Origin: Escallonia rubra
Taxonomy: Eukaryota > Streptophyta > Magnoliopsida > Escalloniales > Escalloniaceae
DNA: 64,000 nt
Reading direction: 5' to 3'
NCBI GenBank assembly: GCA_033065855.1
Contig: JAVXUO010000209.1
Span: 310,001-374,000 of the forward strand
The stretch's first letter is position 1, and every line of letters begins with the position of its first letter. This document shows, piece by piece, positions 1 to 13,029 of this stretch. The translations under genes were made by a program, and so were the position numbers. The notes under the pieces were generated by a model that was not told where the DNA came from, did not search any database, and worked only from the letters and a program-made list of their open reading frames with translations.

Positions 1-3000
1 TCAGTGCTAATCGAGGCTTTCATCGTCTGATAGAGTGGTTGAGCATAATATATTGGTAGATTTCAAATTTTGTTAGCACTGGGAAATGGATTAGTAGCTC
101 CTCCCGCTTGTTGAATGAACTGTGGAAGGGTCCTTGGGATGCCAAATAGTCCTCCACATGTAGCCGGAATGGATTCTCTCTTACAGCACACTAAATAACC
201 CAATTTGAGGGAATCTATAACCTTCAACTTTTACTGGTTTTGGTCCCAACTTTTTCCAGACTCTCCACCTTGTTCCACCTTGTAGAGTCTCAGCAAAGGG
301 ATTAGCTCTTATCAGCTACCAGCCTAGGAGTTTCTAGCTAGACCAGCAAGTTAACAACGGTATATGTTGGCTGTTTATACTACTGCTGTATTTACAGAAA
401 CCTGTAAATTGTGTTGAGGAATTCTAAAAAGCTGCCCAGTGCACGAGAGGGTTATATACATCCTTACTTCCTAAGTCGCCTACTGCAATTGGGGCTAGAT
501 TCGGGAGCAGATTAGCAGGGGGAATAAGCTATTCAGAGACAATGGATCAGGTGCCTTTGGGAGAAGAGTGGTGGATGACAGGTATGGTAGGCACCAGCTT
601 TCAGCGTAGGGCTAGAGAGGTCCAAGCCAAATTTCTGCCTGATTTAGTCACACCCTGATGTTGTGGCTTCCACCTCTGCTCGTACTTCTAATAGATTTTG
701 CAGGGGCATACTGGATCTAGTTTTCTCTGGCTTGGTGTAGGCAAGCTTGTCTTTGTAGGCGGAGAAAACTCTATGGCGGGGACCAGAAATGAGGGGGGTC
801 TTTTTTAATTGTTTCTTCTATGCTCTAAGAGGGTTTTATCATTGGAGGAGCATCTAGCACAGCTCTACAGCTCCCAGGTTCGCCTTTTGCATTGGCAGCA
901 AGAACTTGCTGATGAGGAGTGGAAGGTCATGTTTAGTTGGGACATAACTGTGCAAAAAGTTCGGATAATTAGTACACTAATTGCTTCTCACCGCAAGGTC
1001 TTAAACAGTCTATGTAGTCTCCTCTCCGCTGTTCATTGTCTGTTCTGTCACGCCAAGGTCTGTTGGTGGTATACCATGGGAGTGGGGAGCGAAGAAGGGC
1101 CCTAGGAGTGTGCGACAAAAGTAAAGCTTGGCTTTGTTGTGCCTTATGTGGTCACTTTAGAAGGATAGAAAAGTTGCCGTTTTGCATGGGCTGAGCTACA
1201 GCCTTACAGGCTACAGCTGCATTGATCACGTGCAATGTCTTTAAGCTTACTTTTTTGCTGACTTAAGGAGGGTTCCTATATTCGAGTATGGCATTTTTAG
1301 AATTCATTGATGAGATTGCATGGGAGCTGTTTTCTCGTCCCCTTGCCATGGTCTGGTAGTTTGTATTTCGCTGGAGGAGTTTTTGGCTGTGGGTTTTGTT
1401 TCATGCCAGACTCGCTCATTGGTGCAGTTTTGCTTGTGAACATGTACTTTACAAGAGAGAGAAATAGAAGCGCTGTTGGAATTGATAAAAGTAGTGAAGG
1501 AAGAAGTGGGGACAGGGTTTCTGGAGCATCTATGATTAAACTAGGGAGATGGGAGTAGAAGAGAGGCGAAGGGATTTTGCTGTTTACTTTCAGGATCCTA
1601 TTTATTTATCAGGTGGAAAAGTTTGAAGTTTTGGACTGGTCTAAATTTCAACTCGTGCGTGACTTGAAGCTAAGAGTTACTCAAATAAGATAGAAACGAA
1701 GAATAAGGCTGCTCTGGACTCTTTGTTAGGTTTTCTGATATTTAAAAGTGGAGGAGAGCCTAGAGCCAAGGAGAAGGTCAAGGTATTAGGAAGGAGGAGG
1801 CTAGTGAAAAGGAGGAGTAGAGAACAACAGAGCATCAAAAATTGCCTTAGTCATGAAGATGAGACAGAAAAGATGAATATGGGGTAGTTTAACTTAAGGG
1901 TAATATAATTTCCATATGAGACTAAAGGACATTGATCTAAAACATGATGCACAAGAACTGCGACATTTAAGAGTTGCTTAACAGGATAGATTCACTTCAA
2001 AAGGCATTGGGATTTTTCACCAGAATTCTGCATGTGAAAAGAGTCAGTGGCGTTTGGCAATTGATGGGGTAGAGCGGAACCACAAAAGCAAATAAGATTG
2101 GTGGGATCGACCTATATCATAGAAAGAATGGCTCTATAATGAAGAACCTAAATGGGAGCAGGTGCCAAGACTAGGCTGCTTTCTTTCTTGCAATGGTGTT
2201 CAGAGTTAGAAGGAAGGAACCATAATTAGCTTTTGAAGTTCTCAGTGATTTGGGTAACTTGATGTAGAAACATGGCAACTGAGCGAACCCATCTGAAAGG
2301 AAGAACAATCTAGAAGTAGAAAAGGACAAGGAGGGCTCTACAGATCGAGGGTTAGAGACACCTTGGCGCAAAACATAAAATGCAGCAAAATCTTTATAAG
2401 TTTTGCCATACACAATTCCTCATTTTTTAATGCTTGTGTTCCCTTCCTTCCGGATGTTATGAAAATGACGCAACATTGCCAACTCACAGTTACCACTCTT
2501 TCCACTACTACATGAGGATGTAAGAGTCAAAAACTAAGAAGTACCAGTACTTCCAAGGAAATGTGATGCTGGTGACAGCCACTAACACTTCACGGAAGGA
2601 CTTGTCCATAGCGTAAAGACAAGCTTCTCGTTCTATAGATAGAGCCAACACTTCTAACAAATATCAGCTGTTTGACTTTATTTCTTTCTGATAGAAAATA
2701 GTTCCCTATCGAAAATATAGTTAAAGCCTGAGCATTTTAAAAAATTATGAAGTAAATATAAAAGTATGTAAGTTGAGCAGCCTGGACAGATGCATTTATA
2801 TGAAGAACTTGCCATTATCTTGTGCAGGTACCATGCTTTCTCTATGTAGACAAGGAATTCCCAGTTATTATGACTTGAAAGTGTTACGTAAATTTGTAAA
2901 TAAAAGAATTTCTGACCTTTGGCAGCTTAAGTCAGCCACATTGACCATATTACCTACCGCTATTAGTTCGTATACATGCAAACTGGTTTGCAACCCAAGT

Positions 3001-3192
3001 ATACCCTCCTCAAAGCTTTCAAACATCACCCAATGGAACCTCTTATCACCATCTCTAACATCTCTATTGATATTGGTTATTCTCTGATAGTTTGTCTACT
3101 ACAATTTAATCGATCACAGAATTGGTTTCACGAGATTCTTTTTCAAATGTATTCTTACTGCTAGATGCTTTCTGATCATTTATTTCATTCAG
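1..3192. other. No clear gene; possibly decayed LINE 3' region
   Basis: No open frame here looks like a conserved plant protein. On the plus strand, the stretch near 530-600 gives a broken string ending VVDDRYG, and 1430-1475 gives a string ending TRERNR. Both loosely recall the C-terminal RNase H / zinc-binding part of plant LINEs, but stops interrupt everything. The missing N-terminal exon of the downstream methylesterase should lie here or further left. I looked for its usual ending, Leu-Leu-Arg-Tyr-Leu-Gly at a GT donor, and did not find it. Confidence 0.3.
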
Positions 3193-6100
3193 GGTAGGTT
3201 ACAGATGGATCACCAGATTCCTTGCCCTTGGCTGTTACTCTTTCTTACTTATGCCAGGATTTTTTCAAGGTCTGTAACATTGAGTGGTATCGGTGCAAAT
3301 ATATATACTTATACCTACACATACTTGTGTGAGCGTGTGTGTCGGTGTGCCTGTATTGCACATTGATTACCCGTTTACAATTTTATAACTCTATCGGGTT
3401 GTGATTTCTGAGTGTCCTCTGCACTTCGTGTCAAAGCTATCAAAATTGGGACTTAGTGCAGAAGTCCAATTTGTGGAGCATAACAAAGTTTGCTTTTATA
3501 TTGCAGTTGGCTATTACTACTTCTTCTCAAGTCAGGTCCGTAGAGGTATAGTTTATGGCGATCAACCAAGAAATAGGTATTTTCTTTCAACTTGGTTGAT
3601 TATCTTGCGCATGTAGATGAAGATCGCATACACTTTCATGTGATCCCAGCTCTTTATTCCTGGTCTACATTTCACCATTTATGTGATGAACTGATGGAAA
3701 TGTTATTGTACAGGCTTGATTTGTATTTACCTAAAGATTGTAATGGGCCAAAACCAGTGGTCGCATTTGTAACTGGTGGAGCCTGGATTATTGGGTATGT
3801 TATAGATGTGTTTCTTGAGGGTAATTTGCAAAAACTTGATGTTAAGCCTAAAAGTGTTGGAGAAGTTTTCTCTTTCAAGTTGAAAGCATAAGAAAATAGA
3901 GATTAACTTTCTTCCGATCTGTGGAATTGTAAGGTCCTAGTACAATTGAGCAAACATGGTAGAGCTGGGAAAAAGTAACAGATTGGATATCCCCATCATG
4001 CCCCTAAGAGAGCTCTAACCTCTGTATGTTAAATAGGAAATTCTCGTGTTTTTTTTTTCTTTTTTCTTTTTAAATTTCACTATAAATAGTTACTCGGGAT
4101 TGCCCTTCTGGTGTATATCCTTTTCTGTCCTTGACAAGTTCCGCGCATTCTGTTGATCCAGTTATAAAGCTTGGGGTTCTCTTCTAGGACAACAGTTATC
4201 AGAAAGAGACATTATAGTGGCATGCATAGATTACAGGTGAGCTTTTCTGGAAACATGATTTTCTGTGTTGACAGTACATTCTTCTGATTTGCTGATCTTG
4301 TTTTGTATGAAGTTTCTTATGGATATCCTAGTATGCTAGAATTCCAGTACGCTGCATGTCTAAATTGCTTGATCTGATCCTGCTTTTAACCATTTTGCAT
4401 CATTGAGCTTACCCTTAATAAATGCCAGAAAGTACTGATCATTCTTCGTCATAAGGCATTTCCCCCCTGAACATCCTGAGGTTTAACTGCTGGCCACGTC
4501 TTGTCAAATGATCATACTGGAAAAACTTAAACAAGGGAGGCCAGTGCAAGGCGCTCCCCTTTCTATTGGGTTGTGGGGAGGGCTAATATACACAGCTGCC
4601 TCGGTATTGTGAAGAGGCTGTTTCCACATTTCAAACATATATTATCTCCAAGGCTCACCCAGGAGCAACTTTATTGTGGTGTCAATGCTCACCCTTGTAC
4701 TAGATACAGTTGCAAACCAGAAACATCTGAAACTATCAGAAACCTTATTTAGCAAGTATAGGAACTCAAACCCCATCCTATGACAGATGACAGGTATCAT
4801 CTGGAAACCATACGTAAAGAGCCTCTGCTATGATGGAAATGTTTTACTAAAAATCTATGTGTTCTGATTTCTTACAATTGTACTTGGCATTCAATAAAAT
4901 ATAGTCTACTCTGATACTGTTGTAAAGCTTCCAACCCAAACCATTTTTTCTGTATTTTCCTAAGGAAATCGAAGGGTGAAGTTTGCCACTGAAGGGGTTG
5001 TTAAAAGGTGCATAAATTCCACCTTTGAGCAACAGTTTCCAAATTATTGCCGAACTCACTTTTGAGCAATGTAGTCCCCTTTCCAGTGGCAAGTTCACCC
5101 CTCAATATCTCTTGGAAAAAGAACTCTGAATCCGGGTCCACTGCTAATGTGTGGAGAAACCCACAATGCTTATATACTTAGGGTCTCTTTGAAATCACTT
5201 ATAGTTTTGGTTTTTTGTTTCCAAAAAAAAACCAGTTTAGTTTTTATTTTCTACAAAAACTGAGTGTTTGATTACCCAGTTTTTATTTCGTGTTTTTTTT
5301 TTGGGTGTTTGATTATCCGTTTTTATTTTGAGTTTTTTTTTTTTTTTTTTGTGGTGGTTGCGGTGGCTGGTGGCGGCAGGCGGTTGGGGTGGTGGTCTCA
5401 AAACAAAAACTGAAAACCCAAAACTCCAAAATGGAAGTCTTAAAAAACAGTCCTATTTTAAAAACTGGTTTTCAAAATTTAAAAAAAAAACTAAAATTGT
5501 GTGTCAAACGCGTTTTTTTTCACCAGTTTACAAAATTGGAGAAAAAACTGAAAACGAAATATATTTCAAACGCTACCTTAATTGCAAGCTTTGACTCATC
5601 TGACGTGGGACACCATTCTTAACAACATGAATATATATGGTAAAGTTTTGTCTAAAGTTAGTGGTTGCCTATGTTACATGGATTCAGTACCAGTGTCGGG
5701 ATCGGATACGTGTCCAAGTGTCGGATTCGTGTAATTGTTAGAACCCCACACTCGGGGACACAACATAATATTTGTATCTTTTGTTTATTTTTTAATATTT
5801 CCCAAGGTAAAATGGCGTGTCATGCCAACGTGCATTGTTTGAATTGAAACTACTTCCACCTTTTAGCAATAATGAACTTAAATAGAAATATAACGTAGTG
5901 TTCTTAGTAGCATATTCTGTGAGAAGTGTCGGATACATACACTATACTCATGTCCGAGTGTCAAGTGTCCGACAAGGGTACTTCATACATTTTGAAGTCT
6001 CAATGTAACAGAGGTGGTTACCTTCCATGTGGTGAGATATTCAAACATTTGTAAGCTAACAAGTGATCATTTTTCTGCTTCCAGTTTTTATTACTAGCAC

Positions 6101-9026
6101 AATTATCTTACTTGTATTATAAGTAGTTACAGATTGAAGCATTTTATTGGTTATTCTCCCAGAGGTCAAATGAATAGGAGGATAGTAATATGTGAAAAAG
6201 TGAATTTATACGTGCTGTGTTGATAGTTTAACTTAGTACCTGGATACCTGCATGAGGTGCATGCTTCACTTGTATACGAATTGATGGTTGAAATCTGCAT
6301 GCAGAAATTTCCCTCAGGGGACAATAAGTGATATGGTCAAGGATGCTTCTCAAGGTATCTCATTTGTGTGCAATAACATTGCTGAATATGGAGGTGATCC
6401 TAACAGGTAGTCAGATTCTCTTGTCCTTCTCTTTTCCCCTTTTCTTCTTTCTATCATTAAGCATATTCAGTTTTGCTTAGAATGTGTATTTTTTTTCCTT
6501 CTTGTTTTATAGAATTTACTTAATGGGGCAGTCAGCTGGGGCGCATATTGCTGCTTGTGCTCTGGTGGAACAGGCGATCAGTGAATCTGGCGAAGGAGAG
6601 AGTACTTCTTGGAGCGTCTCACAGATAAAGGCTTATTTTGGTTTATCAGGAGGGTAAATATATGAATAAGATCTTCTGACTTATGTTGGAGATCTTCTAA
6701 CCTTATTTTCTATTGCCTTTTTGTTTTTGGAACTGATCTGAGCCATTAGAAGTGTTAAAAATACATAGGAAAGATAGATCAAATTATTGCTGCTATTCGC
6801 TCCCATTTTGTAATCTGTTGAATGGTGGTATAGTCTTTTCATGGTATACATGCAGGTCTGATACATAAGCATGTGGTTTCCTCATTCTCTTTGTCCACAA
6901 TCTTTTCTGAAGATGCAATCCTGATAAATTTGTATTTATTCTATGGAAACTACTTGCTTCGGGCTTGCAGTTGCATAGTTATTCATGAGGGTTGGGGTAG
7001 CCGGATTTCTAGGAGGAATAACTAGAGGGAGATGCATCTACCTTATAATGACAAAAACTCAACTTATGCTATGAAGTTGGCTTTAGCTGCCAGCCATTGT
7101 TATTACCATATTTGTGAACCACGAGGCGATGTAGCTTTTAAGCAAAGCACGTGTTATAAAAACGTTGTAATTTGACCACGAGAAAGCTACCAATCAACTG
7201 ATGCCTTTTTTAGTGATAGTAACATTTACTTTTCTCCCTTTCATGCGTCAGTACTACTGTGTTAAGAGTTTAATTTCTCTATAACCCTTATGAGCAGGTA
7301 TAATTTATTAAACCTGGTAGATCACTTCCATAGTCGGGGTTTATACAAGTCAATCTTTGTGAGGTACATGCTTTGTGGTATTTCTTGGTTAATTCCTTAT
7401 TCTCTCGGTCTTTCCATATAAAGATGGTTTGATTTCTTATACAGCATAATGGAAGGGGAACAATCTCTGCAACGGTTTTCTCCGGAAGTTGTGGTGCAAG
7501 ACTCCAACATAAAGAATGCAGTTTCTCTCCTCCCTCCCATTGTTCTTTTTCATGGTACTGCAGACTATTCCATACCATCTGATGCCAGGTATATATCTTC
7601 TCTATACTGAATTGCATTGTTTTTTCTGGATTACTTCTTGAACAAATGGATATCCTAACATTAGCAATGAATCGTCAGTACATCTAGGTCTGATAAAACG
7701 TTCTTCTTTGTGAGAACTGAAAATCTTAGTCAGAACATAAATGGTAGGACTGAGCTTGATTCTCTAGCCTTTCTGTGTTTCCGCTCTTCTGTAGATCTTC
7801 CTCTCTTTTTCTCCTTTTGCTTATTCTTCTCTCAACGTTTTAAAGTCCAGTCTTTTATGTTTCCTTTTCTTATTCTTACTTTGAATTTGGCACAAAAGCC
7901 AGGTTTTATAGAATTACTTGGCCTCTTTTACATAGTATCAATCAAAAAGCAGGATGTTGCCACTAGTCCTGTTCTAAAAAGTGGATGACGGAACTAGTTC
8001 TGTCCATTGCTGTGTTAACATGGTTTGAGACTGGTTATTGACTCATTGTTATGCTGATCTTTCTCCATTAAGGCATCATTTTATTTGTGAAATTATGTTA
8101 GTTTGTCTCTTCGTGCAGCTCTTAATGCATCTTGATAGGCTGTTACAAGATATTCATTAAGTTTGATGTTTATATATGCAGCAAGACTTTTGCAGAAGCT
8201 CTTCAAAGAGTTGGGGTCCAAGCAGAATCAATTTTATATGAAGGAAAGACTCACACAGATTTGTTTCTTCAGGTAACCAATTTCTTTTCTTCTTGCAACA
8301 AGTTGTACTTTGGGATTGGAGAAACCAGTGTTGTGGAGTCATTTTTCAAATGATTGGATGCCACTTCCAGTTGATTGAGCGGCGCTCACCAGATATTTTC
8401 CTTTCTTCAGCACTCGTAGAGATTTGATTCGGTTCCTTTTTAAAATTAGTCCCTTACATTTTATCGAAAATCATACTCTATTGAAGTCTTTGATGTACTT
8501 TATGCTTTTATGGAAAGTTGAGAACTGTCTGGGTTCTGCCCCAGATACCTGTTTTCTTGTACCGGTCAGTTCATCTGTCCCACTTGCCATGTTCGATATT
8601 TGATTGTTTTGGGTGCTTTCATAGATATAAACATAAAAAGTGTGGTTTGGAGTGCTCAAAGACACGATAGTTAGTTAGCGTCCAGAAACTGTGCTTGTGC
8701 ATCCAAAGTGCTTTTGGCCTTCAAGGGAATGCCAAACTGAGACTAAATCATTTGGAGTGTCTAATGAAATAATTAGCAGATGCTTCCATTTTCCTTTTAC
8801 TGAGTTTATTATTGTTAATTGCTTAAATCTTTCTCGTAACTTTGACATTTGGCCCATAATCCAGGACCCCATGAGAGGTGGTAGCGATGATATGTTTGAG
8901 GATTTAGTTGCTTTAATCCATGCTGGAGACTCGGAAGCCCTAGCCAAACATGCTGCGGCACCTCCGAGGAAACGGCTTGTACCAGAATTTATGCTGAAGT
9001 TGGCTCACTCTGTCAGCCCATTTTAA
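3193..9026 (+). CDS. ICME: Isoprenylcysteine alpha-carbonyl methylesterase (10 exons, N-terminus not found)
   Basis: ICME removes the methyl ester from prenylated Cys at the C-terminus of processed proteins such as small GTPases. It reverses the ICMT reaction, acts on ER/Golgi membranes, and in Arabidopsis modulates ABA responses. Exons by homology and GT-AG sites: 3193-3269, 3507-3576, 3714-3794, 4162-4236, 6305-6406, 6513-6653, 7298-7363, 7445-7588, 8182-8272, 8865-9026. Joined, they stay in frame for 335 codons plus TAA. Visible features: a hydrophobic membrane segment in exons 1-2; the conserved GDQPRNRLDLYLP block; the oxyanion motif TGGAWIIG; the nucleophile elbow GQSAG (Ser at visible residue 142); the acid in HGTADYSIP (Asp244); the catalytic His in GKTHTDLF (His276); and the family ending [11 protein letters not shown]. 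All catalytic parts are intact. The first visible exon starts inside a codon, so the N-terminal 70-100 residues are missing, probably upstream. ICME-like paralogs (ICMEL) are an alternative label. Introns 4, 6 and 9 are long, and intron 4 holds a MITE. Confidence 0.93.
5181..5577. mobile_element. Tourist-like (PIF/Harbinger) MITE in ICME intron 4
   Basis: The 397-bp element is flanked by TTA on both sides (5178-5180 and 5578-5580). Its ends are imperfect inverted repeats, GGGTCTCTTTGAAAT against the complement of ATTTCAAACGCTACC. The inside is A/T homopolymer-rich with a short GGTGGC-rich core. The same family occurs at 10687-11195 and 55851-56594. It has no coding capacity of its own. Confidence 0.75.
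5688..5983. mobile_element. Possible small inverted-terminal element in ICME intron 4
   Basis: Both ends carry variants of GTACC-N-TGTCGG facing inward (GTACCAGTGTCGG on the left, CCGACAAGGGTAC on the right), with further GTGTCGGATAC repeats inside. This looks like a degenerate TIR element of about 300 bp. No clean target duplication was identified, so the boundaries are approximate. Confidence 0.4.
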
Positions 9027-9310
9027 CATCCTTCGTGTTGTTTCAAATGGAAATATCCTGGTCCGAATTTTGTACATAGAGCAGTGGTTTTGGGCACTTT
9101 AGATAGTGTAGGTGTCACCTGTTGTTCAGTGTATCTAATTCATAAGTAATCTCCATCATTCCTCCTTTTATCCACACGCGGTATTATTTCTGTGTGTTCA
9201 ATTGATAGCTTTGTGTCCAAATGTGTTTCTCCTTCCATTTCTTTAAAATGGGTTTTGCTTATTTCCTCCTATTCTTGTTATGCTATTCCATTGACATTGA
9301 AGGCCATTGG

Positions 9311-9316
9311 AATAAA
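9311..9316 (+). terminator. Candidate ICME polyadenylation signal
   Basis: An AATAAA hexamer lies 285 bases after the ICME stop codon in T-rich sequence, a plausible position for a plant 3' end. The paralogous block at 57.6-57.8 kb has lost the hexamer. Confidence 0.35.
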
Positions 9317-10686
9317 CGATGCACGTTTTACCCTAATGGTAAGTCATTTTTTAGCTAAATGATCCACTGTTGTTACTAGCTTTTTGATAGGTAGCTAACA
9401 TAGGTAAGTGCATACATAAGAGTAAGGTATTTAAAGTCATCTCTCCATGTTCATACCTTAGTACAAAAAGTCTATCAAGACTGGGCGCATGAGAGCATAA
9501 TTTGATAGGAACACTTGTTATCCTACTTCTCATTAGTGAAGTATCACTTGGGCATCACTACATATTTTTGCTAGTCACACAGGTATGTTGTGACTTGGTA
9601 TCTGGTTGTAATGCGAAATAAGGGAAGGGCAAAGAAAATCTGTGTCACCATAGACAATTTGTCTGTGTTGCACACACCAAGAGGTAGCGTATACTGAAAG
9701 GTGCGCGCCAAGCGACAGCGTTTATTGGAAGGAAATCAGCTTCTTGTGATCGACGCCAGCGGACTTCTTCTTCCTCAACCACCGGCTCATTTTCTTTTCT
9801 TTTCTTTTTTGTTAAACATATCGCAACCAAAACCATTAGCCAAACTCATCGACCACTGCCATACATTGTTGGGCAAATCTGTGATGAAGGAATCCATATT
9901 TATCGAAGAAGAGAACAATATCCCTATTTACCTTGCTGGATTGCACCATTAATCAAAATTTCTTCACCCGATTTGAAAAAGAAGAAGAAGAAGAGGGGTA
10001 GTGATAGGGAAACCACGACTGCATGATAGCCGCCAAAGGTGTTTCGGACATCTTCCTGTTGTTTCACCTTTGACCAAATTATTGCAGCTGGTCTAGTAAT
10101 TTTTTATTCACAGGGATTGTAAGAACATTTCAACTGTGGGACTTAATGCGTGAAATGGTACGGAATTAGTAAACAACATGCATGCGTAACTACTTTCTTT
10201 TTTTTCTTCTTCTTTGTAATGAGAGAAATACATTGGTAAGTAGAATTACAAAGTTTCAAACAGGCAGCCTTACCATTTTTTAAAAACTCAAGGTTCGCGA
10301 CACCTTGCTCTCTCTCTTTTTTTTCTTCTTCTAGTACTAGCCTTCTTTCCCATTGTCCTCTTCACAAACCTGGCTAACTCCCGTCTCATCGTCACAACAA
10401 CTCCTCCTGTTCACTACCGCCACACACGCCTTCTTTCCAACGGTGCCACCGTCACTACCATCGCCATCAACCACCCTCTGTCAACTGGAGTTGCCGACGG
10501 TTGATTGTTACGGCCTTCAACCTTTCTAATCTACTCTTAAATTGCATATCTATGGGGTTCTCAACCTCCTCCTCATTCGATTGGGTTCCTGAGGTCATAT
10601 GCTTGATTGGATTCATGAGCTCGACTCTAGGCTTTTCTTTCGGGGTTATCTTCAATGGGTTAAGCTTTACTGCCTTGGGAGAGTTA

Positions 10687-11195
10687 GGCTTCGTTTGACA
10701 AAAAAAAATAAAAAAAAATTTGTTTTTCAATTTTTAAATTGAAAAAAATTAAAGAGCAGTTTAATTTTTTTTTTTTACAAAAACAAGTTGGTTTTTGATA
10801 ACCCAATTTTATTTTGAGTTATTTTTTTTTTTTGGTGTTTGATAACCCAGTTTTTTTTTTATGGTGATTTGCGGTAGCGGTGGTGGGGCGTAACGGCGGT
10901 CGATGGTGGTGGTGGCCGACATTCGTCGGAGGTGGCTGCTGGCAGTCGCTGGCGGCAACCTCCGGTAACTGCCGGCAAGCCACTAGCAGTGGTCGCCTGA
11001 GGTTGCTGCTGGCAGTGGAAGAGTGACGGTGGTGGTCTAAAAAAAAAACTAGTTTTTAGAATTTTTTTTTTCACTCTTCAGTTTTAAAACTGATTTTTTA
11101 AAATTGAGGAAGGAAAAAAAATATATGATTACCAAACGCGCTTTTTTTTTCCAAATTCCAAAACTGTAAAAAAAAAATGAGTGTCAAGCGGAGCC
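10687..11195. mobile_element. Tourist-like MITE with TTA duplication
   Basis: The 509-bp insertion is flanked by TTA (10684-10686 and 11196-11198). Its termini are GGCTTCGTTTGACA and the complement of GGCTCCGCTTGACA. The paralogous block near 58512 has a single TTA at this point and no element, so insertion and target duplication are shown directly. The middle is a GGTGGTGGC-rich stretch between A/T runs. Confidence 0.88.
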
Positions 11196-11294
11196 TTAAT
11201 CTTTCAATCCATGCTTATTTGCTAGGATCTCATCCCCATGACTTCAGGGGTGTATACACAATTGTACTTGTTGAAATGCTCCATTTGTCGATTT

Positions 11295-12275
11295 TTGCTT
11301 TTCTTTTCTTTTTTGGAAATAGTAAAAAATATATACCAGAATATGTTTTGTGACCGAATATACAAGGAGTAGCAAAAAGTAAAAGACAGATTAAATGGAT
11401 GACAACCTCATCCAAGTGAGCTACCAAAAGATAAAGAAGAAAAAATAAACTAACTAAATAAAACTAATACTAAAGCAGGAAAAATACACCAACAAATAAA
11501 CTAATACTAAAACAAGAAAAAAAATAAACTAACGAAATAAAACTAATACTAAAACAAGAAAAAATAAACTAACTAAATAAAACTAATACTAAAGCAGTTA
11601 GAAACAACCAACAAAAGCAGGAAAAATACAACTTATAAAACCCGATAACTATAAAAATTGAACAAGATAAATACTAAGAAAACTAGCCAATCAAAATACA
11701 CCACCAATCGGCAATCTGATAGCCACTGCCCAATCTCCGGACACGTGCCCTATCGCTGCAACCTGCCTCAGTCATCGTGTAACCACTCCGGCGCCAGAAT
11801 GCCACCTTCTTCGGCCATCCCGCTGCTGCCTACCTCCAAGGGGCACAAAACCAGACCACAACAGAATCCCAACTAATGAACAAGATGCAATCAATTATCA
11901 CCGCCGACCATTATTAGGCAGCGCATCAACACAAACACACGTCGGCGGTAAATGAAAGCCCACCCAAATTCCACCACAACCCACTCACAAAGCACCCCGA
12001 GAATCCAGATAGCTTAACCCCTCATCTACTCCAACCAATCGCCAGTGCCGGAAAACAGAGAGAACCTGACCGATGGCAAATCATTGAGACAACACCGCTG
12101 TCCAGCTCACTGTAACCTCTCAGATCCCACGAAAACCCTAACGAAGGAGCGACCTAAACTACCACATCACCGCACGCCGGAGAAACCGGTGGTGGTGAAA
12201 GAGACGGAGGAAGAGAGAGAGAGATTTATCAAAGAGGGATTTTCGTACTCTCTCAGAGGCTCTTCTAGTAGAACC
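11295..12275 (-). mobile_element. Retroposon-like insertion with A-rich tail
   Basis: This segment of nearly 1 kb is absent from the paralogous block near 58620. On the minus strand it ends in an A-rich tail (complement of CTTTTCTTTTCTTTTTT at 11300). Variants of GCTTTTCTTTT sit at both borders, as a target-site duplication would. Inside is a GC-rich, UTR-like part and an AT-rich direct-repeat region (11440-11590, unit around AACTAACTAAATAAAACTAATACTAAA). No reverse transcriptase is present, so a truncated LINE or non-autonomous retroposon fits. Confidence 0.5.
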
Positions 12276-12814
12276 GTTGCTTTTCCTTTTAAGTCCATGT
12301 TTGGCTGACAATTAGTTTGCCTTTTCAGTGCTTCTGGGCTTCTTACTAAAGCAGGTGGGGATTTTGGTCGAGGCTATAGACTAGGTGTGGTGGTCGATTT
12401 TAGGTATTTTGGCCTCTGCTTTTTGTTCAAACATCCTGTTTTTAGGTGTTTTAAGCCGGCCTCCTCAGTTTTGTTGCGTAAACCCGTTAGCCGTTTTTGC
12501 CCTTCTCGAGCGTCTCTGTTTAATCGAGTCACTCCACCACCATTGTTCCGGGTGGTGGTTTCCCCGGTTTCTTATTTTTTTGGTTACTGTCTTCAGGTTG
12601 GGGTTACATATCTTCTCTCTTATGGCGGCATGTTGATGTTTCATTCCTCATTTGATTTTTTGGTTTGGGGTTTTGGTATATTGAGGACGACTTGTTTCTC
12701 TAATCTTTGGTGCGAGGACGCTGGAACTTGCATTGGTTTTGTTGTTGGTGATTGTGCTAAACATGGTTATTACATCATCAAATGAGGGTGGTGCTTGGGG
12801 AAGAACACCTCGGA

Positions 12815-12975
12815 ATAACCTCCAAGTTTTGGATCAGGATCCCCTGCTGTAACCCATGGTTACGGCAGGGTGCTGTGATCCCAAATGAGAGAGGGGGAAG
12901 AGAGAGAGAGGGAACCTCTCTCTCATTTGGGATCACAGCAACCTGCTGTAAGGCAATCTTAATCCCCAAGTTTTG
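12815..12975. repeat. Foldback (hairpin) sequence
   Basis: The arm GTGCTGTGATCCCAAATGAG near 12870 is followed about 30 bases later by its complement CTCATTTGGGATCACAGCA near 12923. The pairing extends through CAGG/CCTG with mismatches. CCAAGTTTTGGA occurs as a direct repeat on either side (about 12821 and 12966). An RNA would fold into a long stem. It is most likely a MITE remnant. Confidence 0.6.
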
Positions 12976-13029
12976 GACTAAGATCTCAAAAAAGGAATTT
13001 TTTGACTTTAGAGGGGAGGCCATAGAATA

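Larger units (their letters stand above)
9111..12720 (+). repeat. Duplicated block beta, copy 1 (ICME 3' flank)
   Basis: Starting 85 bases after the ICME stop, segments of this block match 57572-58951 in the same order and orientation: 9111-9600, about 10110-10155, 10510-10683, 11199-11290 and 12285-12560. Stretches missing from the second copy are a Tourist element (10687-11195) and a retroposon-like insertion (about 11295-12275). Shorter pieces recur at 45955-46078 and 47150-47340. ORFs in it are short and differ between copies, so no gene is called. Confidence 0.8.
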
